From assembly GCA_033964015.1 (NCBI GenBank), contig CM066913.1:29848790-29912789 (forward strand): a stretch of 64,000 bases of DNA, read 5' to 3'. Below the pieces are notes generated by a model. The model searched no databases. It was not told where the DNA came from and saw nothing but the letters and a program-made list of their open reading frames with translations. The stretch comes from Scolanthus callimorphus. Its lineage: Eukaryota; Cnidaria; Anthozoa; Actiniaria; Edwardsiidae. The position numbers were made by a program, and so were the translations under genes. Below, piece by piece: positions 30,698 to 41,850 of this stretch (position 1 is the stretch's first letter; every line of letters starts with the position of its first letter).

Positions 30698-31041
30698 TGT
30701 TTCGCGGTGCGATAAGTGTAAATAGACCAACGGTTTCAAACTTGTATTTTACAAGTTTTATTTCGTGGATTCCTGACTTAGTGTACAAATACATGTGTGC
30801 GGTTCGAATTCTATAAAAATACATAATCATGGGTTAGAAATGATATCTCTTGTTACAATCAATAGTCAAAATGAAAACAAATAAGTAATATATTTACCCC
30901 ATGGTCTTCTTAGTTTTAGATCGTAGATCTTCTAGTGTTCATTAGATTAATTAGCCTTTATGACGTATCGCTATTGCGTGAAATTACATTTGATTATATC
31001 AATTAGCCTGTTAATCAAAATCCTTTTGTTAAAACGAAACA
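30698..31041 (-). repeat. 5' LTR of the minus-strand BEL/Pao copy
   Basis: 344 bases, reverse of the LTR at 9503-9838, with the same TGTTTCG...CGAAACA ends. Differences are few. The stretch just inside (30680-30697) should hold the primer-binding site, but I could not match it to a tRNA end. Confidence 0.88.
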
Positions 31042-31734
31042 CTAGGATTCTCAGGTCTGTCAATCAAAAACGTCAATCTCAAAGGCGAAGCTTCGGGGCC
31101 TCCTATCATTGGATGGTGAATTTAGCGCCTTCTCCGTGGCAGCAGGATTAGTGCCCAAAGGAGATTGTCTTATTACCCTTCACTTGATTTCAAACTTAGT
31201 TTAAAAAAAAAACAGAAACTTCACCTTGAGACCGGGTTACTAAATTGCTGTTCTAGAGGTAGAGTGTGGTTAATATCAGAGTTTGGTTCATATAATACTC
31301 AATTCATTATTGATTTCATTATTCTATCCAAAAATGCAATTTTCAATTCAATATTGAAAATTTTGTTTTCTAAATAATTTGGTGAACAATTGGTTATAAT
31401 TGTTTTTTTAATAATGAATTGAAAAATGCAATTTTTGGATTGAATAATGAAATCAATAATGGAATTATGAATTGAATATTCAACTGTGGGGGACACACTT
31501 CATATCTTTTGACTGTAAATCCTAAAAAGCACTTATTAATTCAATACTGAAAATTCTTGACCCAGAGTAGTTATAACAGATAAAAACCATTAAAAATTCA
31601 GAAACTAATGGATTTGGAGAGCCATAACAATGAATGGGTTCTAGCCAACTGGAATAAGTTTTTGACAAAAACCAAGTAAAACTGGAATGGGTTTTACCAA
31701 GTTTTACGTACAGGCATGCTTCACTAATTTAGTG
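31042..31734. other. Spacer between LTR and Harbinger remnant
   Basis: No gene. It contains an AGAAACTTCACCTTGAGACC segment like that beside the other LTR and the palindromic repeat at 31285-31482. Confidence 0.5.
31285..31482. repeat. AT-rich palindromic MITE
   Basis: Left arm (~31285-31350) containing TTATTGATTTCATTATTC and TCCAAAAATGCAATTTTCAA is inverted at ~31405-31482. The loop is ~55 bases. Composition is strongly AT. Confidence 0.75.
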
Positions 31735-33033
31735 TGTCAGCTGTTTAATGGGGTATATGTTCTCTGTAATACCTGGTAATACCTGGTAATACAGAGTAAT
31801 AGTGTTCCTTGTGCTTGTTCCTTCAGCAGTATTGAATGAGTACAATCTGTCATGGGCAATGCTGGGCTGCATTCTCTCATTTGCTAGCTGTCTAGCAACT
31901 GCCTCATCCTCCAAACTAACACCATGCTTCTCACAAAATTGTGTAACACAAACAGGCATATATTAAGTTGGGGACGTATACCAGCCCCAGGTCAATTCGT
32001 TTGTTCAGGATCTCCCAACGTGCTTTAAGCCGGCCAAAAGCACATTCAATGGGATTCCTGGCACTTCGTAGCATGTTATTGAAATAACCTCTTCATTGCT
32101 GTTGCAGCTTGCAAATTCCTTAATGCAGTATGCCGGGTCCCCAATAAGCATGACAGGAACTTTGTTGTAACCCGGGAGCAGCTCCTTGTACATCATGGGT
32201 AACCTCTGTTCTCGTAGCAACTTTAGAATTGCCAAATACCCTGCCATCATGTACACTAAAAGGCCATTTTACTTCAACATCATTGAACATACCCTTCCAG
32301 TCACAAACAGCTTGGGCATTGATTGTGTACTTTTGTTTGTAACTGAAGTAGTCATGTGGATTTTCAGTCGGTTGCATAATGGCAATGTGAGTGCCATCAA
32401 TACAACCAAATGCTTGCGGAAATCCATATCTGTTTTCCATTCCTCTGACAAGAAGGGCCATTTCTCTTGTGGTATTTGGGAGTTTCATATAATTTGTTCC
32501 CATCGTTTCAGTGATAACCTCGCACACTTTGCGCACCACAACTGAGACTGTACTCACTGACACGCCAAAAGTATTGGCAGTCATCGCTAGGCTTCCTTGA
32601 TCTTTTAGGAAATATAAAGTTAGGGCGATTTGCTTTTCGACCGATAGAACATCGAGGCCACGTGGGCTTCTCCCTGGTTGCAGATACGGGGCAAGTTCAT
32701 CGGCTAACTTCATGAATACCTCCCGATCCATTCGAAAATTCTTTTTCCACTCTGATTCCGGTAAAATACCGTGAAATAGATTGAGCCACCACTGCTCAGT
32801 TCGCCCGGGTTTGTGCAAACTCTTCCTCGTCTGCATGCTTGTCTTGGTGCATCTCGCAGTCGAGCTACAGCAATGTCGTATTGATTTGCCATTTGAACTC
32901 CCATCAATTCAAGCCGCCGTTTCTCGAGAATGAGATATGTTAACAACAATCCACATAATTGAAAAGCGGCCACAAGAGAAGAGAGATACATTAGCATTGC
33001 GATCGCAGCAGCGATTTCTCGGCGGTCCGCCAT
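31735..33033 (-). pseudogene. PIF/Harbinger transposase (HARBI1-like), frameshifted
   Basis: Starts MADRREIAAAIAMLMYLSSL at 33033, shifts frame near 32835, continues with the helix-turn-helix region (LAMTANTFGVSVSTVSVVVR) and the DDE_4 nuclease: first Asp in FGCIDGTHIAI, second in DVEVKWPFSVHDGRVFGNS. Frame shifts again near 32240, third block LLPGYNKVPVMLIGDPAYCI, another shift near 32060, and the C-terminal part FCEKHGVSLEDEAVARQLAN ends near 31735. At least three frameshifts make it inactive. It is oriented like the host gene and sits in the large intron. Confidence 0.87.
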
Positions 33034-33180
33034 GTTTACTAGCACTGCTAGCTTGGTGACCGCTCCATCTATTGTTTGCCCTTGCCCCTACCAGGGAGGG
33101 CGCCCCTACCTAGCGAAAACTTGTCATGTAGAACGACGGTATCCTCAACCCTATTAGCTAGGGTGCCCCTATCCTCCAGG

Positions 33181-33208
33181 GGCGCCCTCTTTCCATGTAA
33201 ACAGGCCC
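33181..33208. repeat. Terminal inverted repeat of the Harbinger element (one end)
   Basis: Read outward-in on the minus strand it begins GGGCCTGTTTACATGGAAAG, and TAA follows outside, in keeping with the 3-bp TWA target of Harbinger elements. The matching other end was not found next to 31735, so that side is truncated or replaced. Confidence 0.6.
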
Positions 33209-33250
33209 TAAGTCACACGAACAATAGATCGTGGCCCAGTTTCGTTTGAA
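33209..33250 (+). repeat. 42-bp perfect direct repeat, copy 1
   Basis: Starts TAAGTCACACGAACAATAGA and ends CCCAGTTTCGTTTGAA. Identical to 40804-40845 in the same orientation; flanks differ on both sides. Confidence 0.9.
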
Positions 33251-33847
33251 TTTCGCTGCACTCAAGACGTCTTTGCTCTCTCGATGCTTTTGTAGTTACA
33301 GCCTTTTCCACATGGTACGTATCTACTCCTCACTTTACGGCACGTTAGTTCGCTTCGTTTTACACGGTTATAACGCGCGCCTTACATGTTAGCTTTGGTT
33401 TTTCACAGTCAGGTTGGGGCCTGACCTACAGCTCGCACTACACGTGTTCCTCGCTAGTTGTTTACTCTGCTCGGCAACGTTCAGTCCCATGTGTTCAAGT
33501 TTTTTCACAGACTTCGTTGCGGTCGGTTGTCCCTTTAGTTAGGCAACAGTTATTTCCTAGGCTCTTAGTTTGTTTTCTTGTTCTTCTAGGGATTCGTGTT
33601 TATTACGCATTGGTTCACGGCATTTTAGTTGTTTTATTTCGGCTTGCCTCCATTTTGCATGCTCCACTAGTTCGCAATTCATAACCGGCGGTGTTAGTTC
33701 ATTTTTCCTCGTGTTCTGCCTGATTTGCTCGGTGTTTATAGTCCCGCTATTTACTACACCATAAAGTTTTTTAGTCTATTGCGTATTGTGCCAGGTTGCT
33801 CGTAGTTATTAGCCTTAACTTCTACAGTGCTGGTAGTAATTATTCGG
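33251..33847. other. Unassigned GC/T-rich spacer
   Basis: About 0.6 kb with no recognised gene or repeat, T- and G-rich on the plus strand. Confidence 0.4.
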
Positions 33848-34360
33848 GTAGAGGCCCAATTATTTATTCATAACAGTGGTTATTTTGGCTGTATGGTTGC
33901 GACCATACGGGTAGAGGCCCGTTATAAATGAAGGGTTGAGACCCAAAATTGGAAAGAAAGAAAAAAAAAAACATGGGGTAGAGGCCCGTTATAAATGAAG
34001 GGATGAGGCCCAAAATTGGAAAAGAAAAAAAAAACATCGGGTAGAGGGTCGTTATAAATGAAGGGTTGAGGCCCAAAATTCAAAAAAAAAAACATCGGGT
34101 AGAGGCCCGTTATAAATGAAGGGTTGAGGCCCAAAATTGTTAAAAAAAACCATCGGGTAGAGGCCCGTTATAAATAAGGGTTGAGGCCCAAAATTGGAAA
34201 GAAAAAAAAACATCGGGTAGAGGCTCGATATTTATTTAGGGCTGAGGCCCTAGAGGAAAATATTCGTATTTATATATCGGGTGGAGGCCTGCTACGGATT
34301 TACTAGGGTTGAGGCCCAAAAATGGAAAAATTATATATGGGCCGGGGTAGAGGCCCGGTA
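33848..34360 (+). repeat. ~60-bp minisatellite
   Basis: Eight or nine units built on GGGTAGAGGCCCGTTATAAA, then AAGGGTTGAGGCCCAAAATTG and a poly-A stretch of 7-12. Outer units are diverged (33848, 34278, 34345). Unit length varies from ~58 to 66 bases through the A run. Confidence 0.9.
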
Positions 34361-35954
34361 GAAGCCGCAAAAAGGATATTGATAATAATAACAAGGAATG
34401 GTTTAGGGATATTATACATTTTTAAAACACACTTTCGTTTGGCCTTTTTTTTTAAGGGGCCCCGTAATGTTGTTCCAGGTGCGGGCTTCTACGCCTTTTG
34501 TGGGTCAGCTGCCTTAGACCAACATTTCGATGGGGTTTTCCCTTCTTCTCCTCTGCAGTGTTTTAAAGTAACTTAAAACGTCCACCTTCTGTGGAATTTA
34601 CACCCTTTTCAAGTTCTATAGCATCTATATCATAGTAGTCATACGCTTCCAGTTCAGCTCGGTGTGTGATCCTGGTTGGTTCTCACGGATTTGGTGGTAG
34701 TGGAGAAGGGAAAACCCATTGGAATGTTTGGTCCGCAGCCTTGTGGATAGCAAATAAGTAATAGTTATTATTACTGATTATAGTTATCTCTTCCTGTGGC
34801 GGCTTTTGAACTTTCTTAGCATAGAAAACCCTACGCCATAGGGTAAATTAATTTACAAAAATGGTCTGTTAGTTGTAACGCATTCCCGCAGAAATATGTC
34901 TTTTGGAAAAAGGTAGCAGTACATTATACGCACATTGTCTATTAGTCCATCAGCCGTTTAACCCTTGGGCTTAGATTCGTCTTTTATTTCCTTTTGGTCC
35001 CGTCGTCTACTGTTTTACCATGTCACAATCACTCTCGAGTGTGTTACATCTTTTTGGTACTCCCTATGCTATTAGGTAAACCTAGTACCTACGTGGTCAC
35101 ATAGCGCTTTTTGGTGTAGGGGACTTATAGCGCAAAACACAACAACGCAACATCAGTTGTCAGAGGTTACTCAGGGTATTATCAGAGAGATAGTTTTCAA
35201 AATCCTAGTTACACACAGTTTTGTCTCCTATTGCGCTCGGGCTGTTATAATCTCTAATGCTCTGCGCAGTTCCGCATTTTGTCGGCGTCTTCAAACAGTG
35301 TGCATACGTCTGGTCCAAATACAGGGCAGTGACCGTCGTTTCGTTTAGTACAAGTTAATTGCCTGTTGGGGTTATTATAATGAAGTTTCCGTTGTCGGGC
35401 TTGGCCTAGTGATTGCTTTTCACGCTACTCGTATCAAACCTCCCCATTTCCTCTGCGCGAACTAGGGAAGCTTCTAGTTGTACTATTCCTGTGCGTAGCC
35501 ATAAGACGAGGTGTCTGTTGTTCAGCAATCAGGCCGCCCCTCCGCGCGTAATGCCACTCATAGGCACCTGTGAAATAGTTCAACCGCCCATGACACACCT
35601 TTTAACGGTTTGGAAAACATCTTGCGCTCTCACTGACTAAGTAATCAATGACGTTCCGTGTTGTAACCGCAAGTTCTCCGGCTGTGTAGGCGCGTAGGTC
35701 TCATTTCCAATTCCTTTTTTATTTTATTTTACTGGCATTTTATTTTACTGCGCTTTAAGGGCAGTGAGAGCGATACAAGGAGTCCTGTCATAATGAACCC
35801 CTCATGGTTATGACGTCATCTAGTGTAGAGATTTAAGTCTATGAGCCAATCACTCGTTGCAGGGTTTATGAGCCAATCACTTGTCGCAGGGTTGAATCAG
35901 CGGAATGCCGTACCCATAGCCCTCTCGCGAGCATGTCCTTGGTAAAATAGTTAA

Positions 35955-35992
35955 TTTATAGATTAAGCCACTGGCTAAGAGCGGAGCTCCGG
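35955..35992 (+). repeat. Dispersed AGCCACTGGCTAA-GCGGAGCTCC repeat
   Basis: AAGCCACTGGCTAAGAGCGG followed by AGCTCC. Related pieces lie inverted at 52705-52745 and, diverged, at 59478-59513; the GCGGAGCTCC part alone recurs near 42540, 50398, 62060 and 62085. Confidence 0.65.
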
Positions 35993-36873
35993 GTTACATA
36001 TTTTTCTGTGTTAAAGGTGCGTTTACCTGTCTTTTTCGCACGCGCGCGGATCAATGGCCCGTACTGCTCGCGCACAGGGACTATAACGGCAGTATATGGT
36101 CATAAGATAATATCACACCCTTATTGCTTAAAAAAAAAAAAATCCAACATCGCGTAGAATTATATTGTTCTGCGCGACATCGAGCTTGTTATGGCCTGAA
36201 AATGACATGCAACCAAAATGTCGCAATGCCTAGCGAGCCTGTCGTTGGTTACTCCGATAACTATTTACATCTAGAATGGGAAGCACAAAAGGAATAAAGT
36301 CCTTTGCCCTTGCTTTTGTCTCACATTCCTTTGTTTGTAGTCCCGCGGGGTATACATACTTATTTTTTGTAATTAGTATGCGGATTTGGTTGGTTAAAGG
36401 CCCATCACCAACCGAGAGCCTTTGCGGACTCTTAGCCAATCAGAGCACCCGAAAAACAATGGATCAATTTGAAAACAAAAGAAAACGGGGCGCAAAGGCT
36501 CCCGGTTGGTGATGCGCCTTTAAAAGCAGAGTTGCCTCACAAAGCTAGTTTCTCTTGTATAGTAGAACGAATGATGATGAAATACAGAGGGGCCTCTGGG
36601 AATGGTTCGAATTACAGCGAGGTAAACCCGAAAAGCGGGACAGTTCAATTAGTTTCGAGCACTTTTATAGGGATTGAAACACAAACATGTTCTATTTTCT
36701 GAAAGGATTTAAACTTAGAAACCGCCAAACTACCGCCACTGTTATTTCCAACGTCTATTCTTGTAGCATTGTGGTGATCAATATTATTTGCAATCGTTTT
36801 CAACGTAATTAGACGAGCTATAAATCGATGCGGTAGCGAATTAAATATTCACCGGCGGGAAAGTCGAAATTAT

Positions 36874-36967
36874 TGGATGGCGGAGTATTTCGAATAAACT
36901 ATGAGCGTAGAAGAAATCTCTGGATGGCGGAGTATTTTGAATAAACTATGAGCGTAGAAGAAATCTC
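36874..36967 (+). repeat. 47-bp tandem duplication
   Basis: TGGATGGCGGAGTATTTC... at 36874 repeats at 36921 with one difference (TTTCG to TTTTG). Confidence 0.88.
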
Positions 36968-37549
36968 TGGGACGTTCTTGGTGTTGCAAAATGTATTGTA
37001 CTTTGGATTAGATAGATGTTTTATAAACACGGTAGTTTCATCGACATAGCTGGTTTTCATAAAAGCTATTGTATTGGAGCTATTGTATTCCATCTTATTG
37101 TTTCGTTCTACGGTCTGCTGTCTTCTATTGTCTTTATGCCTCCGGTGCCTTGCAACATCAAGAAAGAGCCAAGTCTCTTATAGGGGAAGTGAAGTAAACG
37201 TGCCTCGTTTAAAAAGCGGTATTATTGACTTATACACATTCAGTTCTAACTATTGTTGTTTGTAGCATTTTATTTGAGCTACCATTTTGGTCAGAAACTG
37301 GTTTTGGTTATTTTCCCCGTTAGAAGTTCTTAATATCTATATTTTTCATTATCTTTAAAATGCCATATACAGCAACCTAGAGCTAATAGTGCTCGCAGTT
37401 TTACAATATTATAACCAAGGTTCGCCATTTCCCTCGTTTCCAATACAATTTACACTGAGAATTTTAGCTTTTTAACTTTTTATCAATTATCATTATTCAC
37501 TGTTATTCACTGTATTGTTATTGTAATACCTTGTATGTTTCTAGGAGTT

Positions 37550-37580
<31 letters not shown>

Positions 37581-40500
37581 TCCTTTGTGACTTATGGCTC
37601 GTTGGCCTTTGAACCTAGCGCCGTTGGTTCATCAAGTCCCGGGTGATGTCGCGGGATTCTTCCCGATACAGAGTACTTAGATATCGTAATAAAATCTATA
37701 AATAAGTCACTATCGCGGGCCATAGTGTTCTCCTCGCGGGCCATTGTGTTCTCCTGCCCTGTACGACGTCGTTTGAATGGGTTATGTGGCATCACAACCA
37801 GGAAAACGTAGTCAACAAAATTTATTATGTCATGACCCTCACTCCAGTACACTACTCGAAGCGTTCCTATCCCGTTCCTATAGTGGCTCCCCTATCCAGA
37901 TTGTAAGTAGGTGCTTTATGCTCGCGAATTAAACAATGTTTGGTGTATGGACGGCAAAACCCTTGGAAGCGGCCCTGCCGCAAACGGTTTTCTCAATGTT
38001 CGGCGTTCGCAACTAAGAATAAAAGAAACAGCATTGACCCTGTGAGGTTGATTGTCGACCAGTTTTAACTCGTTCAGTTGGACGCGTTTGTGATGAGGAC
38101 TAGTGTCACTCGCTCATAGGTGCGTGGCTCCAGTGTGGTCCAACCCCAATCCGATGAACTTTAACTGAAACTTCTGAACTAGAATTCCTCACCAACAGAT
38201 AAATCTAGGTATTTCTATTAGGTAAGGTGGATATCCGAATTCGATCGCAATAAAAACCAGCTAAAATGCGACGCTTTACGCCAGCCCTCTCGACTGCGAG
38301 CCCTAAGCTACCACAGGAATACCAAGGCTTGCCTACTAACCAAGGCTTAAAATTTTAAAACAACATTCAGTGAACGTCCTCTGAACGAGTTTGCTCACAG
38401 AGCTCATTGATTGCGTATGTCAGCACACAAACGGTTAGATTTATGGTCCCTTTTTTTACGGCTGGGCGTCTCCCTTGCGCTTTGCATTTGGCTCTTATGG
38501 GCGTGGAGAAGATCTCTTATTTCTGCGACATAATGACCTGTCCCGGTTGTTTAATAGCAATGCTGTAGGGCACGGCTAGTGTTACATTAAATGGTATGTG
38601 ACCATGAAATCGGCTGTTAGTGCTGATCGTTAGGAGAAAGAGTCCCTTCGTTATTGTTACACTTTTCGATACTCTTTGCGAGATTAGCCAATATTCGCTC
38701 CTACAACGCGCATATAGCTACCGATTTAATGGGTTACTAGGTTATGCACTTCACGTCCGCCAATGATTATAGTTTCGGGTGAGAGAAGTACGTCTGGGCC
38801 ATCAGCTGTCACGTGAGTGAAGATGTATTAACTCAGTCTATGCAACCCAGTCTATCAACCACGTCATGATGCTAAAAATGCTAGCATGTTACCCACAGAT
38901 GCGGATTTCATATGTCTGTTATATAAACTCAGTCAACTTAAACTTCTTTAGGTTCATTCATGACTGTGTTGTGTGCATGCGCACAGTTTCTGCATCTTAC
39001 CTCAAAGATAGCTCGAGAAATAGGAAATGGAATCAGGTGTATTTTGTGTTAACTCTTATCCGAGTGAGTCATAAACAGTATATAACGTCGCCGTGGGGTA
39101 ATCACTTGGATCACATAACACAAAGTCCTGAAATACGGAATATTAGTTACGGGACGGGCAAGGAGAGGCATAGTTATGGGAGTAGGGAGGAAAGAGTTTT
39201 AGTTACGGGTATAGGGTATGTTTAGGGGGACATACTTCCACCTGCTTAGAGTGTACAGAGTATTACACTGTAGTGGTGACCTTTGTAACATTTGCTACAA
39301 TCTGACGAAGAAAATAAAGTGTCCAGCTTCATTTTCTGACAGAATTTTTCCTCCCCTCCTTAATATTGTGAAAAATGAAGTCACATTTTCGGACGCAAAA
39401 CGGGCTAAATTTCTACTCGCAGTGCTCTCAACAAGTAGGGGGCGGTGAAAATGGACACTTTATTATGCGATCAGATTGTATTTGTATTCGATACTACGTG
39501 ATGTAACGCTAAAGGGGGCAATTTCGAGTTGTAATGACCAACGGCGAAGCGCAAAGTTAACGGATTTATATTTTTGTAGCAGCGCATAGTTATGGTGTGT
39601 AAACTTGTTGGTGTAATTACTTAGTTTAGTAGCTCTAAGTAATATAAGAAAAAACAATGAAAAGAGTCGAAATATGTGTATATTTTTCTGGCGCCTTTTT
39701 CTTTGTATGAATTTCTAGAGAACATATACTCAGAACATGCTAAAAACCGGCGAACAAATTGAAACTTACTTTATTGTGTCGTGAGGGTATTGAGCGTTAC
39801 CTGTGTTTTGGTTGATAGGCGTTTGCTGCTAAATGGTTTCCGAGGGGAGACAGAAACTACAGTTTTGTGACTAGTTCTAGTTTGAGACTTCGCAGAAATC
39901 ATTCTCCTTTCCTACAAGATCCTCTTAAACACGACCAGAATGCTTAAAACATTAATCAAGATTTAGCTACAAAGTTTTCATTTTAGAGATAAATAACAAA
40001 CAGACAAACATAAACTTGTCAGTAAAGTTGTTTATACTAATGCGCTTTGTGCTTTTACATGCCTTGTAATCGAATTTGACGGTGCGCCATTCTTCAGAAT
40101 ACAGTTATTAATTTTCCTGCAAATATATTCAGTTATGAATCTCGCAGCCTTATAGAGTAAAAATTATCGAAGGCTCTACGCTATTCAAAGCTTATTCAAG
40201 TTCTAGTTTAACGCTAGTTTTTTCGACTTTCCAGTGGCGCAACGTCGGTTCTTCAAGAAAAATGAGTAGACGTGTTTCTATTTTTAAACTGACGGTGCGC
40301 CACGAAAAATTGATCTTGTACGCGTTATCGAAAATTCTAGTCGCAAAGAAACAGGATAAAACTTTTCGGGTAAATTTGTGTCTAGTATAGAATAGAGTTA
40401 AAATTAGGAATTTAGTTAATCAAGCTTTAAAATTGCAATATATTTGTGATGGCTCACCGTCCCATTGTGAATTGTACGCATAATTACATTGTCATGTGAC

Positions 40501-40803
40501 GAGCATTTTTTTAAATGGCACCCGAATGTTAACATCAAAAGGTAATTCTCTTTTTTGACAAACAACTGCATTTTGACTGATTTGTAAGACTGTTGACTTT
40601 GATACATCGCATAATTTTGACACTTTTCTAAGTGACAAAATAAAGACAAAATAAAGACAAAATATCCTAGCTTGAGCTCGTTGGAAAACGTCTTTACAAT
40701 GGTCATAGTTTTCAAACAATGACTTTTTGAAAACGCGTCAATTTTTAAGTTTGACAACACAAGGATACTATTCCAAGTGCACTCATGCGTAACGGCAGCT
40801 ATT

Positions 40804-40845
40804 TAAGTCACACGAACAATAGATCGTGGCCCAGTTTCGTTTGAA
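40804..40845 (+). repeat. 42-bp perfect direct repeat, copy 2
   Basis: Identical to 33209-33250. Here the TAA at its start is preceded by CGGCAGCTATT rather than by the Harbinger terminus. Confidence 0.9.
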
Positions 40846-41526
40846 GTGAGAGACACGGAAGGGCGACTGGATCTTAGAAAGTGTGGGTCAGGGCTAGGTG
40901 TGGGGTTGGGCCCGGGTACCGTTATCTAGTCTTTTAAGGCCCGCCCACCCACCCCTTACTGTGGCTTGGCCGCATGTGCCCTTCTGCCCTCTTGCCTGCG
41001 GACTCGCGGGCCTTCCCACAACTTAACCTACCAGTCCGTAAGCAGGAGGGCAGCTGGAATAGAATACTATTCATGACTTTCACGGACTTAGTTTTGTAAA
41101 TGTGTCATTTAGACTTAGCATGACTTAGCGCGTGCTCCGAGGGAAGCAAGGTAGTGTGTACGTTTGTTGAAACTAGAATAAAAATTTTCTCAGCTCAAAT
41201 CTTTCAAGTTAGAATTATCCCTGCACATTCCTGTATGTAATCTGTAAGATAACCATTTAGGTTTGAATGTCAATGGTGCTTTCGTCTGCCCGAACCGAGT
41301 TCTTTTTTAGTTTCTGTGGGAGAATTCAACATGACGGCGATGGCGGCTTTGTCCCTCGCTTAAGAAATCGCTTGAATTAGAACTTAGCCCGAGGTGAATC
41401 TTTTCCAACAAAAACACGCCCACGGTCCAGATTTCCACCTTCCCTTCGGGTTTGCGAACTTCTTTTGGCGGCACAGCTTCACGGCTAAGCGGAGCGAGTG
41501 CGGACACGATTTTCCTTACGGTATTA
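40846..41526. other. Spacer without recognised gene
   Basis: Somewhat GC-rich around 40880-41040. Nothing recognised. Confidence 0.35.
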
Positions 41527-41850
41527 ATATACAGATGTAATCAAGATTTCACCTTCAGAAGAAAGATTATACAATAAATCACCAAGAAAATATAATTTGA
41601 GTCGTCGTTTTCGATGCGAAAGTAAAAAAATCAGGCGCGAAAAACTGCCCTCCGTGACTAGGAGATTTTGGCGTTTTGGAGGGCTTCTCACCCGGTCAAA
41701 ATTAATGAAACTTCCCGAAAATAATTACTGAGATCCTTAAAACTGCATTTTGGTAGTAGGCATAGATAGTACTTTCTGTGATACAAATATCAGGACAGGT
41801 TTGTTCCGAACCCGAAATCGAGTGGTCCGTTCTTACAGAGACAGCCTCTT
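41527..41850 (+). repeat. Dispersed repeat, partner of 12237-12475
   Basis: Shares the near-identical core described for 12237-12475, with a longer and more divergent left part (GATGTAATCAAGATTTC at both left ends, followed here by an extra ~80 bases). Confidence 0.75.

Larger units (their letters stand above)
34361..40803. other. Large stretch without recognised genes
   Basis: 6.4 kb with only short, overlapping frames. Local features: 47-bp tandem duplication (36874-36967), an ATT microsatellite after AGTTAAATAAAGACT (37540-37581), and a CCACTGGCTAA...GCGGAGCTCC repeat (35955-35992). No transposase, RT or host exon seen on either strand. Confidence 0.45.

Noticed and set aside
33908..34134. 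Minus-strand repeats reading MGLNPSFITGLYPMFFF
   Set aside because: Pure translation of the ~60-bp minisatellite in two frames; no start context or non-repeat part.
36600..36620. Possible tRNA TpsiC-like GGTTCGAATT
   Set aside because: No acceptor stem, D-arm or anticodon arm can be placed around it.
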